33,841 nucleotides of DNA from Candidatus Martarchaeota archaeon. Its GTDB lineage: Archaea; Micrarchaeota; Micrarchaeia; Micrarchaeales; CABMGC01. The position numbers were made by a program, and so were the translations under genes. The stretch's first letter is position 1; the number at the start of each line of letters is the position of its first letter. Below, one piece after another: positions 7,691 to 15,383 of the stretch. Below the pieces are notes generated by a model. It ran no database searches. It saw only the letters and a list, made by a program, of their open reading frames with translations, and was not told the origin of the DNA. The stretch lies in NCBI GenBank assembly GCA_023485825.1, contig JAMCZF010000051.1:1-33841 (forward strand), in the 5' to 3' direction.

Positions 7691-7700
7691 GTATTTATTT
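7691..7700 (+). promoter_or_regulatory. Internal TATA box before the last two pilin genes
   Basis: GTATTTATTT stands in the only sizeable gap (52 bp) of the operon. Its centre is about 31 bp before ATG 7727, suggesting that the final two pilin genes can be expressed independently on a nearly leaderless transcript. Confidence 0.45.
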
Positions 7701-7726
7701 TTTGCGTTGCAACTATAATCGGTATT

Positions 7727-8239
7727 ATGGATGTGAATCCGTCGGGGAGCCCTGCCACAAGGGGCCAGAATGCGATCGAGCTCCTTGCAGTGTACGGCTG
7801 GGCCATAATAGTAATATCAATAGCGCTTGCGGCGCTATTCTATCTCGGTGTACTCAGCCCCTCCGGCTCAGTACCGACGAGCTGCGTGATAAACCAGGCG
7901 TTCCAATGCTCGAATGTGCGCCTATCCACGAGCGGCATACTCACATTCACGCTGCTGCAGAACCATTACGCTCAGGTAAACATAACCGGAATAGGATGCT
8001 CAGAGGACCCTTCCAATTACCATATTCTGGCCCCGAATGCGATACCTGCCACGCGCGTCTACATGCCCTTAGGCAACGAGACCAATTATACGGTCCAGTG
8101 CTACAATTCCGCAGGCGAGATATCGGGGGGCATAGGCCTGGTGCTCAACGCAACGCTGTACATAAACTATGTCGACGACCTCGGCGGATTCTCATACTCC
8201 GCCACAGGAAGCGTGATTACCAAGGCGACTTATACATGA
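7727..8239 (+). CDS. Pilin-like protein with QxxxE signal
   Basis: 170 residues from ATG 7727, chosen because the TATA box at 7691-7700 predicts a start just ahead of it. The upstream extension of the frame overlaps the previous gene. A 13-residue leader ends RG, then QNAIELLAVYGWAIIV continues into a hydrophobic helix to about 35. This is the class III pattern with Ala for Ser. The mature domain has four cysteines and sequons NIT, NET, NYT and NAT. The length suits a major or minor pilin. Having its own promoter, it could be a second fibre subunit. Confidence 0.75.
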   Translation: MDVNPSGSPATRGQNAIELLAVYGWAIIVISIALAALFYLGVLSPSGSVPTSCVINQAFQCSNVRLSTSGILTFTLLQNHYAQVNITGIGCSEDPSNYHILAPNAIPATRVYMPLGNETNYTVQCYNSAGEISGGIGLVLNATLYINYVDDLGGFSYSATGSVITKATYT

Positions 8240-8260
8240 ACACGTGCAATAAATGATGTC

Positions 8261-8788
8261 ATGAAGGCGCAGTTCTGGTCGTTCGACATAATGTTCGCAA
8301 TAGTAGTATTCGCAGTATCCATGACCATACTCACCTATGTGTGGCTCACCCTGAGTTCACAGTTCTCCGACTCCTACACAAACGGCATAAACCTGATGCA
8401 GGCACAGCTGCAGGAGCTGAGTTCCGGCCTGATGCTTGCTGGAAGCCCGTCCAATTGGAACTCACTGGTGAACCTCTCTGGCACAGGCGCATGGGCCAAC
8501 CTGAGCGTAGGCTTCGGCGGCCAGAACGGCGCGCTGTCGTACCGCAAGATACTCGCCTTCTACGCGATGTCAAATTCCGACTATCAGGAATCAAAGGTGC
8601 CCCTCGGGGTAAGCTACGATTATTACATACTGGTCAACGGCACAGGCTACAGCATAGCCATCGGCAGGAACCCATCCTCTGGCAACGCCTATGCGGTGCA
8701 GACCGTGACAGAGCCGGTCATGATAAATGATCAGCCCGCAACGCTCACCATAGACCTGTGGACCAACACGACCTTCGGCATTGCGTAG
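8261..8788 (+). CDS. Pilin-like membrane-anchored protein
   Basis: 175 residues, 21 bp after the previous gene. The N-terminus MKAQFWSFDIMFAIVVFAV combines a three-residue leader, Gln and an SFD motif at the start of a hydrophobic helix (to about 32). The SFD echoes the SLD of the protein at 5413-5760, so the two may form a subfamily. A helical stretch (about 36-60) precedes a Gly/Ser/Asn-rich extracellular domain with several N-x-S/T sites. There are no cysteines. It is the last gene of the + block and faces the second machine across 42 bp. Confidence 0.7.
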   Translation: MKAQFWSFDIMFAIVVFAVSMTILTYVWLTLSSQFSDSYTNGINLMQAQLQELSSGLMLAGSPSNWNSLVNLSGTGAWANLSVGFGGQNGALSYRKILAFYAMSNSDYQESKVPLGVSYDYYILVNGTGYSIAIGRNPSSGNAYAVQTVTEPVMINDQPATLTIDLWTNTTFGIA

Positions 8789-8789
8789 C

Positions 8790-8803
8790 CCTGCGGAAGC
8801 AGG
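8790..8803. terminator. Short hairpin between convergent blocks
   Basis: CCTGC-GGAA-GCAGG gives a 5-bp GC stem in the 42-bp gap between two convergent operons. It has no T-run on either side, so a terminator role is only suggested by position. Confidence 0.25.
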
Positions 8804-8830
8804 CGGAACCACGGAAACGCGCGGGCCTTC

Positions 8831-9838
8831 TCACTTGACTATCACTGCGCTGAACAGGTTTCCTATCACGAACGAGACGACGTAGAATATCGCAAGCGCA
8901 AGGATTATGTATATCGGCACATTCCTAAGGCCCCTTACCGCACCGTTGAACGTTATTGCAGACACTATAATTGCGCTCATGCCGCTTATGACTATTATGG
9001 CTATTATGGAGAAGATGTAATACTGGCCTGGCAATATGGTGGGCGGATGTGGCTTTAGGAACGAGATGGTGCTAGATTGCGAAAATGTGTTGAGCGCCCC
9101 CGGGCTGGTGGCAAGTATGCTGCCCCATATGCCATCAGTTATTGATATCATCTTATTCGTGAGGCCGTAGAGCACAGGAGCCCCCACAACAGACGCGAAT
9201 ACTATGAATATTGTATACATGAAGAGCTGGCCTGCAACCTCCTTGTGCATTGTGTTCTGCGACCTGAGGTCCTTTGCCAGCTGCGCAAGGATGTCTGACA
9301 TCCCTCCCCCGTAGCGCAGTGCCTCGACCATCATCCTTGTGGTTCTCTTAAGCTGAACGGACTTGTACCTGCCGGCCAGGGCGCTGAGTGCATTCTGCAT
9401 GGTCTCCCCTGCGTAGAGCTGCTTGCCCATGAGAAGCACATCGTCCCTGAAGTACTTGAACTCCGGCCTTGCGGCGCCTATCAGCGCCTTGTCGAGCGCG
9501 ATCCCGCTGCGTATGTTGGCGGAGGTAAGCTGCAGGTAATCCGGCAGTATGTCGTCTACGAATACCTTCCTCTTGTCTATCATGTATTCCAGTACGGCAT
9601 AAAGCACAACGCCGTACATCGCTGCAGCAGACAATCCGGCCACAGACGCGAGCGCGGTGACGCCGGTACCAAAGTACAATACCAACCCGAAGGACACAAG
9701 TACAAGTACGGCGAAGCTGCCTACTATCGCTATCCTTATGAATGCGTCGACGCTCATCTTGATTCCGGCAAGGTCGAGCTCGCTGGAGATGAAGCGCACC
9801 AGGTTCCTGGAGACAAGCCTTTCAAATACGACTGCCAT
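8831..9838 (-). CDS. T2SF-domain pilus/secretion platform protein (TadC-like)
   Basis: A 335-residue polytopic protein. Two N-terminal membrane segments (about 34-57 and 60-82) are followed by a T2SF helical domain (about 95-185). It has the typical ANIRSGIALDKALIGAA and a second helix pair with QLYAGETMQNALSALAGR, then about four C-terminal segments (near 205-225, 274-296 and 305-335). T2SF proteins form the inner-membrane platform that the ATPase turns or pumps. It sits 6 bp after the other T2SF protein, the TadB/TadC tandem arrangement, and is the last gene of the - strand operon. Confidence 0.85.
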   Translation of the reverse strand: MAVVFERLVSRNLVRFISSELDLAGIKMSVDAFIRIAIVGSFAVLVLVSFGLVLYFGTGVTALASVAGLSAAAMYGVVLYAVLEYMIDKRKVFVDDILPDYLQLTSANIRSGIALDKALIGAARPEFKYFRDDVLLMGKQLYAGETMQNALSALAGRYKSVQLKRTTRMMVEALRYGGGMSDILAQLAKDLRSQNTMHKEVAGQLFMYTIFIVFASVVGAPVLYGLTNKMISITDGIWGSILATSPGALNTFSQSSTISFLKPHPPTILPGQYYIFSIIAIIVISGMSAIIVSAITFNGAVRGLRNVPIYIILALAIFYVVSFVIGNLFSAVIVK

Positions 9839-9844
9839 GTGCCA

Positions 9845-11119
9845 TCACTCCAAAGAGAACCCCGGCCTCACGAATAAGATGATATCAAGGAATATCAGCT
9901 GCAACCCGACAACGCCGACTATCACAAAGGCCAGGTCTGTAGGGCCTATGGTGAACAGGCTTATGAACGTGCTCATAATCGTGGCTATGGCAATGCCCAT
10001 GCTTGGGAATATGACCCCGAATATCATGTAGAACATTGCCAGGGCGTTGAGCCTCTGGCCGTACCTGCGGAGCTCGATTGTGCGCTCCTCCATTATCTCC
10101 TGCACCACATCCTGCAGAGAGCTTATTATGTCGGCGCCGACCTTTATGCTCACGCTTGCCTGGAGCATGAGCCTCTTGAAGGTACGGCTCTGGCTGCGCG
10201 CGCTTACATCTTCCATTGCCTGCTCTATCGGCATGCCGAGCTGTATCAGCGACACCACCTTGGCAAACTCCTTGCTGGCGGCCCCATAACCGGTGCTCAC
10301 GGCAGTCATCGCATTGAACAGCGGCATGCCTGACCTCATGCTTATCACAAGATCGCGTGTGGCGAACAGTATGTCGCGCTCTATCTCGCGGCCGAGCTTC
10401 CTTGCCCTCGCCATGGGGAAGGACAGGAACTGCGTGAAGGCCATGTTGTAGAAGGCGAACGCAAGCGCAGCCGCCAGCACCAGCACCGCAGCCATATTGA
10501 TGTGTACCTTGTAGAATAGGTAACCTGACACTGCTCCCAGCACAATGCCTATCATTATGGCATTGATCATCATCTTCTTTACGAAGACGTATGGCTCCTC
10601 CCTGACTCCGACGTCGCGCAGTGCCTCCTGAAGGCCCTTCTTGTTCACCACTATTCTGTTTATGTAATTGCTCCTCGCCCTCTTCCTCGAGGCGGCGACC
10701 GAACCCCCTGTGCCGGTGGTCTGCGGTATCCCCTGTGCGCCCTGCGCAGGATGCCTGACATTGGCCTGTGCAATGCCGGATCCCGGGGCGCCCGTTGCCG
10801 TAGGCGCATGCATTTTCACTGATGGAGGAGGAGGCGGCGTCGCCCTGCTGAAGAGTCCCTTCGCCTTCGTTGCCGGCGCGGCGCGTGCAGGTCCTGCAGC
10901 GGCGGGCCCGTGCGCCCGGTTCGGTGCACCTGCAATAGGCTGGGCTGCAGACTGCGCCGCAGGTTGCGCTGTGGTACCCCCTGCAACTCCGGCCTTGCCG
11001 TAGATAGGCCTCGACCTTATCTTGAAAAACAGGAATTTCTTTCTTTTTGTGAAACCTACAGGCGCCTTCGCGCTGTTTTTGTCGCTAGTGTCATTCTGCG
11101 GATCTGCCAAGCAAATCAC
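9845..11119 (-). CDS. T2SF-domain platform protein with long Pro/Ala-rich linker (TadB-like)
   Basis: About 424 residues. The C-terminal 250 carry the recognisable T2SF domain (SGMPLFNAMTAVSTGYG, then LGMPIEQAMEDVSARS and ASVSIKVGADIISSLQDVV), flanked by membrane segments. The first 140 or so residues are a low-complexity cytoplasmic linker rich in Ala, Pro, Gly and Gln with a poly-Pro run, unusual for this family. The open frame reaches back to 11239. I start at GTG 11119 because a TATA element at 11149-11141 predicts transcription from that base and because codons upstream are AT-rich, unlike the rest. If the longer frame were used, it would add a hydrophobic N-terminal segment. Confidence 0.8.
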   Translation of the reverse strand: MICLADPQNDTSDKNSAKAPVGFTKRKKFLFFKIRSRPIYGKAGVAGGTTAQPAAQSAAQPIAGAPNRAHGPAAAGPARAAPATKAKGLFSRATPPPPPSVKMHAPTATGAPGSGIAQANVRHPAQGAQGIPQTTGTGGSVAASRKRARSNYINRIVVNKKGLQEALRDVGVREEPYVFVKKMMINAIMIGIVLGAVSGYLFYKVHINMAAVLVLAAALAFAFYNMAFTQFLSFPMARARKLGREIERDILFATRDLVISMRSGMPLFNAMTAVSTGYGAASKEFAKVVSLIQLGMPIEQAMEDVSARSQSRTFKRLMLQASVSIKVGADIISSLQDVVQEIMEERTIELRRYGQRLNALAMFYMIFGVIFPSMGIAIATIMSTFISLFTIGPTDLAFVIVGVVGLQLIFLDIILFVRPGFSLE

Positions 11120-11140
11120 AGTATTAAGGCAACATAATAG

Positions 11141-11149
11141 TATAATAAG
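11141..11149 (-). promoter_or_regulatory. TATA-like box for the T2SF pair
   Basis: The - strand reads CTTATTATA, about 26 bp before the GTG at 11119, in an AT-rich pocket. It would let the two platform genes be expressed separately from the ATPase block that IS relics have cut off upstream. Confidence 0.45.
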
Positions 11150-11415
11150 CATTGCGTAACTACCCACGGCCAAGGCCCGTGAGGTTTGCATAAGTTGATG
11201 AAACATGTTGCACAGCGACAATCGGTTCAACAACCGCATCTGGACGAATGGGCCCGCCTACTGGGGCTCCCCTATTGGAAATCTGGAGAGTATTATGGTT
11301 AGTGGCACTTCTCCGCTAAGAGGAAGGGCTCTGCCTATGGAACGCAGGCGAGACGCCCGACGAGAACAATGCCTCTGCAAGTAACATGCTGTAGTACATA
11401 AATCGCATTCCGCAC

Positions 11416-11500
11416 GTGAACGCAAGCATTGCCGGTAAGGCGAGAAGTCCCAAACAACCTGCCGCGGCGGAAGCCCCGTCCTCAAGGGCGGGGTAGTCCA
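11416..11500 (+). mobile_element. IS605-type right end with tnpB C-terminal remnant
   Basis: A 26-codon frame (11416-11496) reads VNASIAGKA and ends EAPSSRAG before a stop, resembling the very end of TnpB where DRDxNASI is followed by a tail overlapping the right end. The final part forms an 8-bp stem, CCCCGTCC (11474-11481) with GGGCGGGG (11486-11493) and a TCAA loop. This is the GAAGCCCC...GGGGTAG hairpin typical of IS200/IS605 right ends and of the guide-RNA scaffold. The rest of the element is missing. Orientation is opposite to the left-end copy at 11607-11664. Confidence 0.55.
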
Positions 11501-11517
11501 CTCAACATCTTGCATTT

Positions 11518-11548
11518 ATGACATAAGGGGTTTCACCCCTTATGTCAT
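11518..11548. repeat. Perfect 14-bp palindrome with 3-base loop
   Basis: The arm ATGACATAAGGGGT (11518-11531) is followed by TTC and its exact reverse complement (11535-11548). On the + strand a T-rich stretch follows about 10 bases later. It lies between two IS605 end fragments facing each other. It may be a terminator for the gene ending at 11668 or a junction made by recombination between inverted element copies. Confidence 0.8.
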
Positions 11549-11606
11549 GGAAATAGTCTATTTTTCTTCGCTTCCCTTCTGCTTCTCCTTTGTTGGCTTC
11601 CCGGGT

Positions 11607-11664
11607 TCTTTTATGCGGTTCCCTTTCATTCCCCAGGAGTGTGGTGCGGGGTTTCCCGCTCACA
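11607..11664 (-). repeat. IS605 left-end fragment, second copy
   Basis: Read on the - strand from 11664, this matches the sequence at 25147-25203 (+) at about 50 of 57 positions. The core GCGGGAAACCCCGCACCACA is identical in both, and a GAACGCATAAAA-like stretch follows. A shorter form of the core, GCGGGAAA, also begins the element at 505 (-). No transposase sequence follows this copy, so it is a solo end. It lies only 4 bp after the stop of the gene at 11668-12261. Confidence 0.6.
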
Positions 11665-11667
11665 TGG

Positions 11668-12261
11668 CTAATGTTTTTGGTGCGCAATGGCATGCTTTAG
11701 CTTGTCCTCCACCTCTGCGAGCCTTCGGGCCCTGATGTCTATGAGCTCACGGGGGCCGGACTGCTGCTTCCTTGACCTCACAACCCTTGCAAGGCTCCTT
11801 ACCTCGGTCTCCACTATCCTGAGCTTGTCCCTGTCGAATACGTTCTCGTCAAAGCCAAGGCTTATCTTCTCAAGCTCTGATATCTGGTCCTGCAGCGACA
11901 GGTTCACCAGCACTGGCCTGCCCGCGCGGCCCGCCGCCGCCTGCTCAATGCCCTCGATCATGTTTCCGACGGCATCCTCTGCGCCCTTGATTACGGAGTC
12001 GAGCTCGTGCTCCGCGCCGGCCAGGCCCTTTGAAAATCCTCCTGCGCCGTGCGTCTTCTTCAGGTCTGCATAGGCCTGCGGCTTCTGCACTACAGCCCAC
12101 CCTGAAAGGATCTTTATAGCGCGCTCATAGTCCATCTCGCCCCGAAGCATGGTCTCCGAGAACATCGAGTCGACATCAAGCTCCGCTCCCTGCACTCCGG
12201 GCCCCGAGGCCGATGCAAGGACCTTAACGGCCGTTTCATAATCAGCGTCAATCTCTGCCAT
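11668..12261 (-). CDS. Conserved-context protein of unknown function in the second pilus block
   Basis: A 197-residue cytoplasmic, highly charged, helical protein of no recognised family. Two similar segments near the N-terminus (DYETAVKVLASA at about 7-18 and DYERAIKILSGW at about 44-55) suggest an internal duplication. A Gly/Ala-rich middle (about 70-115) is followed by a coiled-coil-like C-terminal half with many Glu, Arg and Lys residues (125-195). It starts 4 bp after the stop of the secretion ATPase and ends immediately before an IS605 fragment. A soluble partner or regulator of the ATPase is possible from position. Nothing in the sequence proves it. Confidence 0.75.
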   Translation of the reverse strand: MAEIDADYETAVKVLASASGPGVQGAELDVDSMFSETMLRGEMDYERAIKILSGWAVVQKPQAYADLKKTHGAGGFSKGLAGAEHELDSVIKGAEDAVGNMIEGIEQAAAGRAGRPVLVNLSLQDQISELEKISLGFDENVFDRDKLRIVETEVRSLARVVRSRKQQSGPRELIDIRARRLAEVEDKLKHAIAHQKH

Positions 12262-12265
12262 TGGA

Positions 12266-13780
12266 TCACGAGAACATGCTTTTTGAATAGGGCTTGTCGC
12301 CTTTGGCTATCTCAAACACCTCATCCTCGTCCTTGTAGTAATGCGCTACGATATTCCCGCACTCGTCGACGTCGAAGACCTTGTTCCTGACCATCCACTC
12401 GAGGATTACGCTCTTCTTCTCTATGTCCTCCTTTATCTCCGCCTGGGTAAACCCGCTGTACAGGGAGATGGTCTGCATGAGCCTGGACAGCTCCGCCCCG
12501 TCCGCAAACGTATCGCTCCTCATGTTCCAGCGCTTTACCACTGACACGTCGCCGTCGTTGGTGATCTCTCCGAACTCGAACAGGCGCCTTATCCCCAGCC
12601 GTCTGTGCCTGAAGAGCGAGGTTATGGCGCCTATGGCGCTCATAAGTATCTTCGGTATAGCTATCGGCGGGTTTGTCATCCTTATTATAGTATCGTGCGC
12701 GCTGTCTGCGTGCACCGTGCCGTATACGGCATGGCCCGTGTGTATGGCCTCGAACAGCGTCTCCGCGTCGCTCTTGACCCTTATCTCTCCGATGAGCATT
12801 ATGTCGGGCCTCTGCCTCAGCGCGTTTATCATGAGGTCATAGAGCGATATCGCCCCCTTTCCCTCGGGATTTGCCTGCCTCGTCTGCATCGGCAGCCACT
12901 GCAGGAAACCTGGAAGCGTAAGCTCCCGGGTCTCCTCCACTGATATTATGCGCCTGTTCGCTGGCATGAATATGCTCATGGCGTTGAGGAAGCTGGTCTT
13001 TCCGCTCGCCGTGCCGCCAGAGATGAGCATGCTTATCTCGTTCTGTATCGCAAGCCATATCATGCCAGCGATGTCGCCGGATATGGTCTTGTTGGCTATC
13101 ATGGCGGGCATGCTCCACGGGTTCTTCGCGAACTTTCTTATGGTGATTGTATTGCCATGCTGCGATATGGGGAACAGCGTTGCATTTACCCTGGAGCCGT
13201 CGGGCAGCTCCGCATCCATCATGGGCACCAGGTTGTTTATCTCGCGCCCGACGCGCCTGCCTATCTGCTCCGATATCTGGTATATGTTCTCCTCGCTGTT
13301 CAGCTTCACGTTGCTCTTGCACCAGCCATGGACCTTGTGGAATACCCAGACAGGCTCGGCTGCATTGTTCACCGCTATCTCCTCAAGGTTCTCGTCGTTG
13401 GATACCACCTCTATGTCGCCGAGGCCGAGAAGCATGTTGATAAGGTAGGCTATGAGCGTCTTCATCGACTCCTGGGACGTGCCCGGCAGATATCTCTCGA
13501 TTATCGGTATTGCCGCTGTCTCGTAGCTGGTCTCCAGCTCCGCTGCATACTTCTGGTCCGCAACGCGCGTCTGGTCTATCGGCACAAGTGAAAGGAGTTC
13601 GGGCCTTAGTGAAAGCAGAAGCACACGCGTGGCGTCCCCTATGCCGGGATATGTCACTTTGTACGCGGGCACATAGCCTCCCTCATTGGTTATCTCCACG
13701 CTGACCTTCAGGCCCTTCACGTCGAAGCTGTAGCTTTCCAGCGCGGTGCCGTGCCCCGTATCAGCCTTGTCGTCTTCCAT
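12266..13780 (-). CDS. Type II/IV secretion ATPase (archaeal pilus/TadA type)
   Basis: A 504-residue ATPase with all family motifs: Walker A GGTASGKT (255-262, Lys261), Asp box VEETREL (281-287), Walker B DIMLIGE (326-332) and His box GTVHADS (354-360). The N-terminal lobe has DIEVVSNDENLEEIAVNN (122-139), as in archaeal pilus and archaellum ATPases. The central stretch MMDAELPDGSRVNATLFPIS is characteristic of the TadA/CpaF group. It energises the T2SF pair encoded downstream at 8831-11119. It sits 9 bp after the coiled-coil gene. Compared with the ATPase at 1629 it follows the family consensus more closely. Confidence 0.93.
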   Translation of the reverse strand: MEDDKADTGHGTALESYSFDVKGLKVSVEITNEGGYVPAYKVTYPGIGDATRVLLLSLRPELLSLVPIDQTRVADQKYAAELETSYETAAIPIIERYLPGTSQESMKTLIAYLINMLLGLGDIEVVSNDENLEEIAVNNAAEPVWVFHKVHGWCKSNVKLNSEENIYQISEQIGRRVGREINNLVPMMDAELPDGSRVNATLFPISQHGNTITIRKFAKNPWSMPAMIANKTISGDIAGMIWLAIQNEISMLISGGTASGKTSFLNAMSIFMPANRRIISVEETRELTLPGFLQWLPMQTRQANPEGKGAISLYDLMINALRQRPDIMLIGEIRVKSDAETLFEAIHTGHAVYGTVHADSAHDTIIRMTNPPIAIPKILMSAIGAITSLFRHRRLGIRRLFEFGEITNDGDVSVVKRWNMRSDTFADGAELSRLMQTISLYSGFTQAEIKEDIEKKSVILEWMVRNKVFDVDECGNIVAHYYKDEDEVFEIAKGDKPYSKSMFS

Positions 13781-13789
13781 AAATGCGCC

Positions 13790-15046
13790 CTAGTTCTTCT
13801 TCCCCGTGATGTCCTCTATTCTCTGGCCTGTCTCCTTGCCCGCGCCCTTCAGGCCCTTCACCCTCTTTGTTATGCTGCTTATCTTCTTCTCCGCGTCGCT
13901 TATGACCTTGCTGCTCTGCGTCATGTCTTTTATCTTGCCCTTTGGCATGCTGCCAATTGTCACGTTGAGCTCGGATATCTCCTTCTTGATGGCGTCCCTT
14001 TCTGCTGATATGGCGTCTATCGAGGATTTGAGGTTTTTCAGGTCCCTGTCCAGTTCCGCGAGCTTGCCGAGGCCGGCCTGCTCTTCGTTGACCCTTGCAA
14101 CCAATGCTGCCGATTTTTTCCCAGCAACTCCGTACAGACCGTCTATGGCCTTCTTCGCCTTCATTGCCTTGTCGAGGGCCGCGGCCCGCTCCTTTGCGGA
14201 TCTTGCGAGATTTGCTTCGAAATCGCGCCTGTATGCATTTGCCTGCTTCTTGTACTCCGCAAGGAAGTCCTGCGCGCTTTTTATAAAATCGTCGAGCTTC
14301 TTGCCGTCCTTCTTGATATTCTCGGAAAGCTGCAGCATGCCTTTTCTCTGTTCGCCGGCCTTTGACTCGAATTCCTGCAGAAGGCCGTTTGAGGAGTTTC
14401 GCAGCCCTTCCATCTGCCTGCGCATCTCGTTTATCATTAATTCCACGCTCTTTGCTGCGGCGTCCACGTCATCCGTCTTTAGGCTCTTGATATCTGCAGC
14501 CCCATAGCCCCGGTTCAGGTCCTCTATCAACTTGTCGACCTGCTGCCTGTAGCTGCTGACATTGTCGAAGTCCTTTGATGCCTGATCCTTGATGGTGCTG
14601 AGTTCGCCAAGGTACTTGTTCAGTTCCGCGGACTTGTCCCTGAAGCCTTTTTGCACATCCTGTATGTATTCCTTCAGCTTCTGTATCGTTGGCGTTAAAC
14701 TGTCCACCTCCCTTTCCTGGATGCTGAGCTGGTCCTTCATTATGGCGCTTTTCACGCTGACGAGGTTCCCCATCTCTGAAGCAGTCATCTTCTCGTAATG
14801 CACATCGGTTTCCTTCCCCTCCCCGCCCGGTTCGCCCAGCTCCACAGCAACGGTGGTGGGACTCACATACATCTTGCCCATCTTGTACACTATGCGCAGA
14901 AGCTTCGCGCGCTCCAGAACGAGCGACCACTCCTGCACTGTATTCTCGCTGACCTTTAGCGCAGACGCGAGCGCGGCGATGTCGGTTTCTCCCTTCTCCC
15001 CGATGTATTTTATCAAACCGTCTATGCCGGTTACAACGTCTTCCAT
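13790..15046 (-). CDS. Winged-helix plus long coiled-coil protein of the pilus block
   Basis: About 418 residues. Residues 1-70 form a winged helix (ETDIAALASALKVSENTVQEWSLVLERAKLLRIV in pieces, then a MGKMYVSP wing). Residues 90-400 are almost entirely heptad-rich coiled coil with a few Gly breaks (GYGAAD near 175), ending in a basic tail. GTG 15061 could add five residues, but the TATA box at 15090-15081 predicts a start at about 15059, so ATG 15046 is chosen. No membrane segment is visible. As first gene of the block, directly ahead of the secretion ATPase, it may couple the machine to DNA or to the cell envelope. This is inference. Confidence 0.75.
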   Translation of the reverse strand: MEDVVTGIDGLIKYIGEKGETDIAALASALKVSENTVQEWSLVLERAKLLRIVYKMGKMYVSPTTVAVELGEPGGEGKETDVHYEKMTASEMGNLVSVKSAIMKDQLSIQEREVDSLTPTIQKLKEYIQDVQKGFRDKSAELNKYLGELSTIKDQASKDFDNVSSYRQQVDKLIEDLNRGYGAADIKSLKTDDVDAAAKSVELMINEMRRQMEGLRNSSNGLLQEFESKAGEQRKGMLQLSENIKKDGKKLDDFIKSAQDFLAEYKKQANAYRRDFEANLARSAKERAAALDKAMKAKKAIDGLYGVAGKKSAALVARVNEEQAGLGKLAELDRDLKNLKSSIDAISAERDAIKKEISELNVTIGSMPKGKIKDMTQSSKVISDAEKKISSITKRVKGLKGAGKETGQRIEDITGKKN

Positions 15047-15080
15047 CGCATCCCGTAGCACTTCTAATTATCCATATGCA

Positions 15081-15090
15081 TTATAAATAG
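15081..15090 (-). promoter_or_regulatory. TATA box of the second pilus block
   Basis: TTATAAATAG (+ strand spelling), about 40 bp before ATG 15046. An identical box stands 293 bp further on at 15374-15383, the product of a tandem duplication. Confidence 0.55.
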
Positions 15091-15144
15091 GTTTGCGTGC
15101 GATTTTCGGGCATGTTGCTGCTCCCCGGTGTTTCTGCATGAAAC

Positions 15145-15354
15145 CTGCGGTTCTCGCCCACGTGAGTCTTGCCGGATGTGCATCATGCGACCGCGCTTCT
15201 CGAGCCCAGGCACAAGGAGCAGCAACTGCGCTGTACTCTCGCTGACCTTTGGCGCAGGCGCGAGCGCGGCGATGTCGGTTTCTCCCTTCTCCCCGCATAC
15301 CTCACCAGTCAGATCCGTTCCGGCTGCAACGTCTTCCATCGCATTCCGTAGCAC
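15145..15354 (-). pseudogene. Degenerate duplicate of the coiled-coil gene 5' end
   Basis: Reading from 15354 (GTG) or 15339 (ATG), the product begins LRNAMEDVAAG and then GEKGETDIAALAPAPKVSEST, matching the winged-helix start of the neighbouring gene. Similarity fades after about 45 codons, and the rest does not resemble the coiled coil. The DNA match has a constant offset of 293 bp. It is a truncated copy with many substitutions and probably makes no functional protein. Confidence 0.7.
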
Positions 15355-15373
15355 TTCTAATTATTCATATTCA

Positions 15374-15383
15374 TTATAAATAG
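15374..15383 (+). promoter_or_regulatory. TATA-like box upstream of DNA ligase
   Basis: TTATAAATAG, duplicated from the coiled-coil promoter, is centred about 34 bp before the ligase ATG at 15412. It suits a short-leader transcript. The box is near-symmetric and could also fire toward the degenerate copy. Confidence 0.45.

Noticed and set aside
10668..11137. Open frames antisense to the Pro/Ala-rich T2SF arm
   Set aside because: They are shadows created by the low-complexity GC-rich codons of the real gene.
11120..11239. 5' extension of the T2SF frame with a hydrophobic segment
   Set aside because: Codons are AT-rich and unlike the rest of the gene, and a TATA element lies inside it. Kept as an alternative start only.
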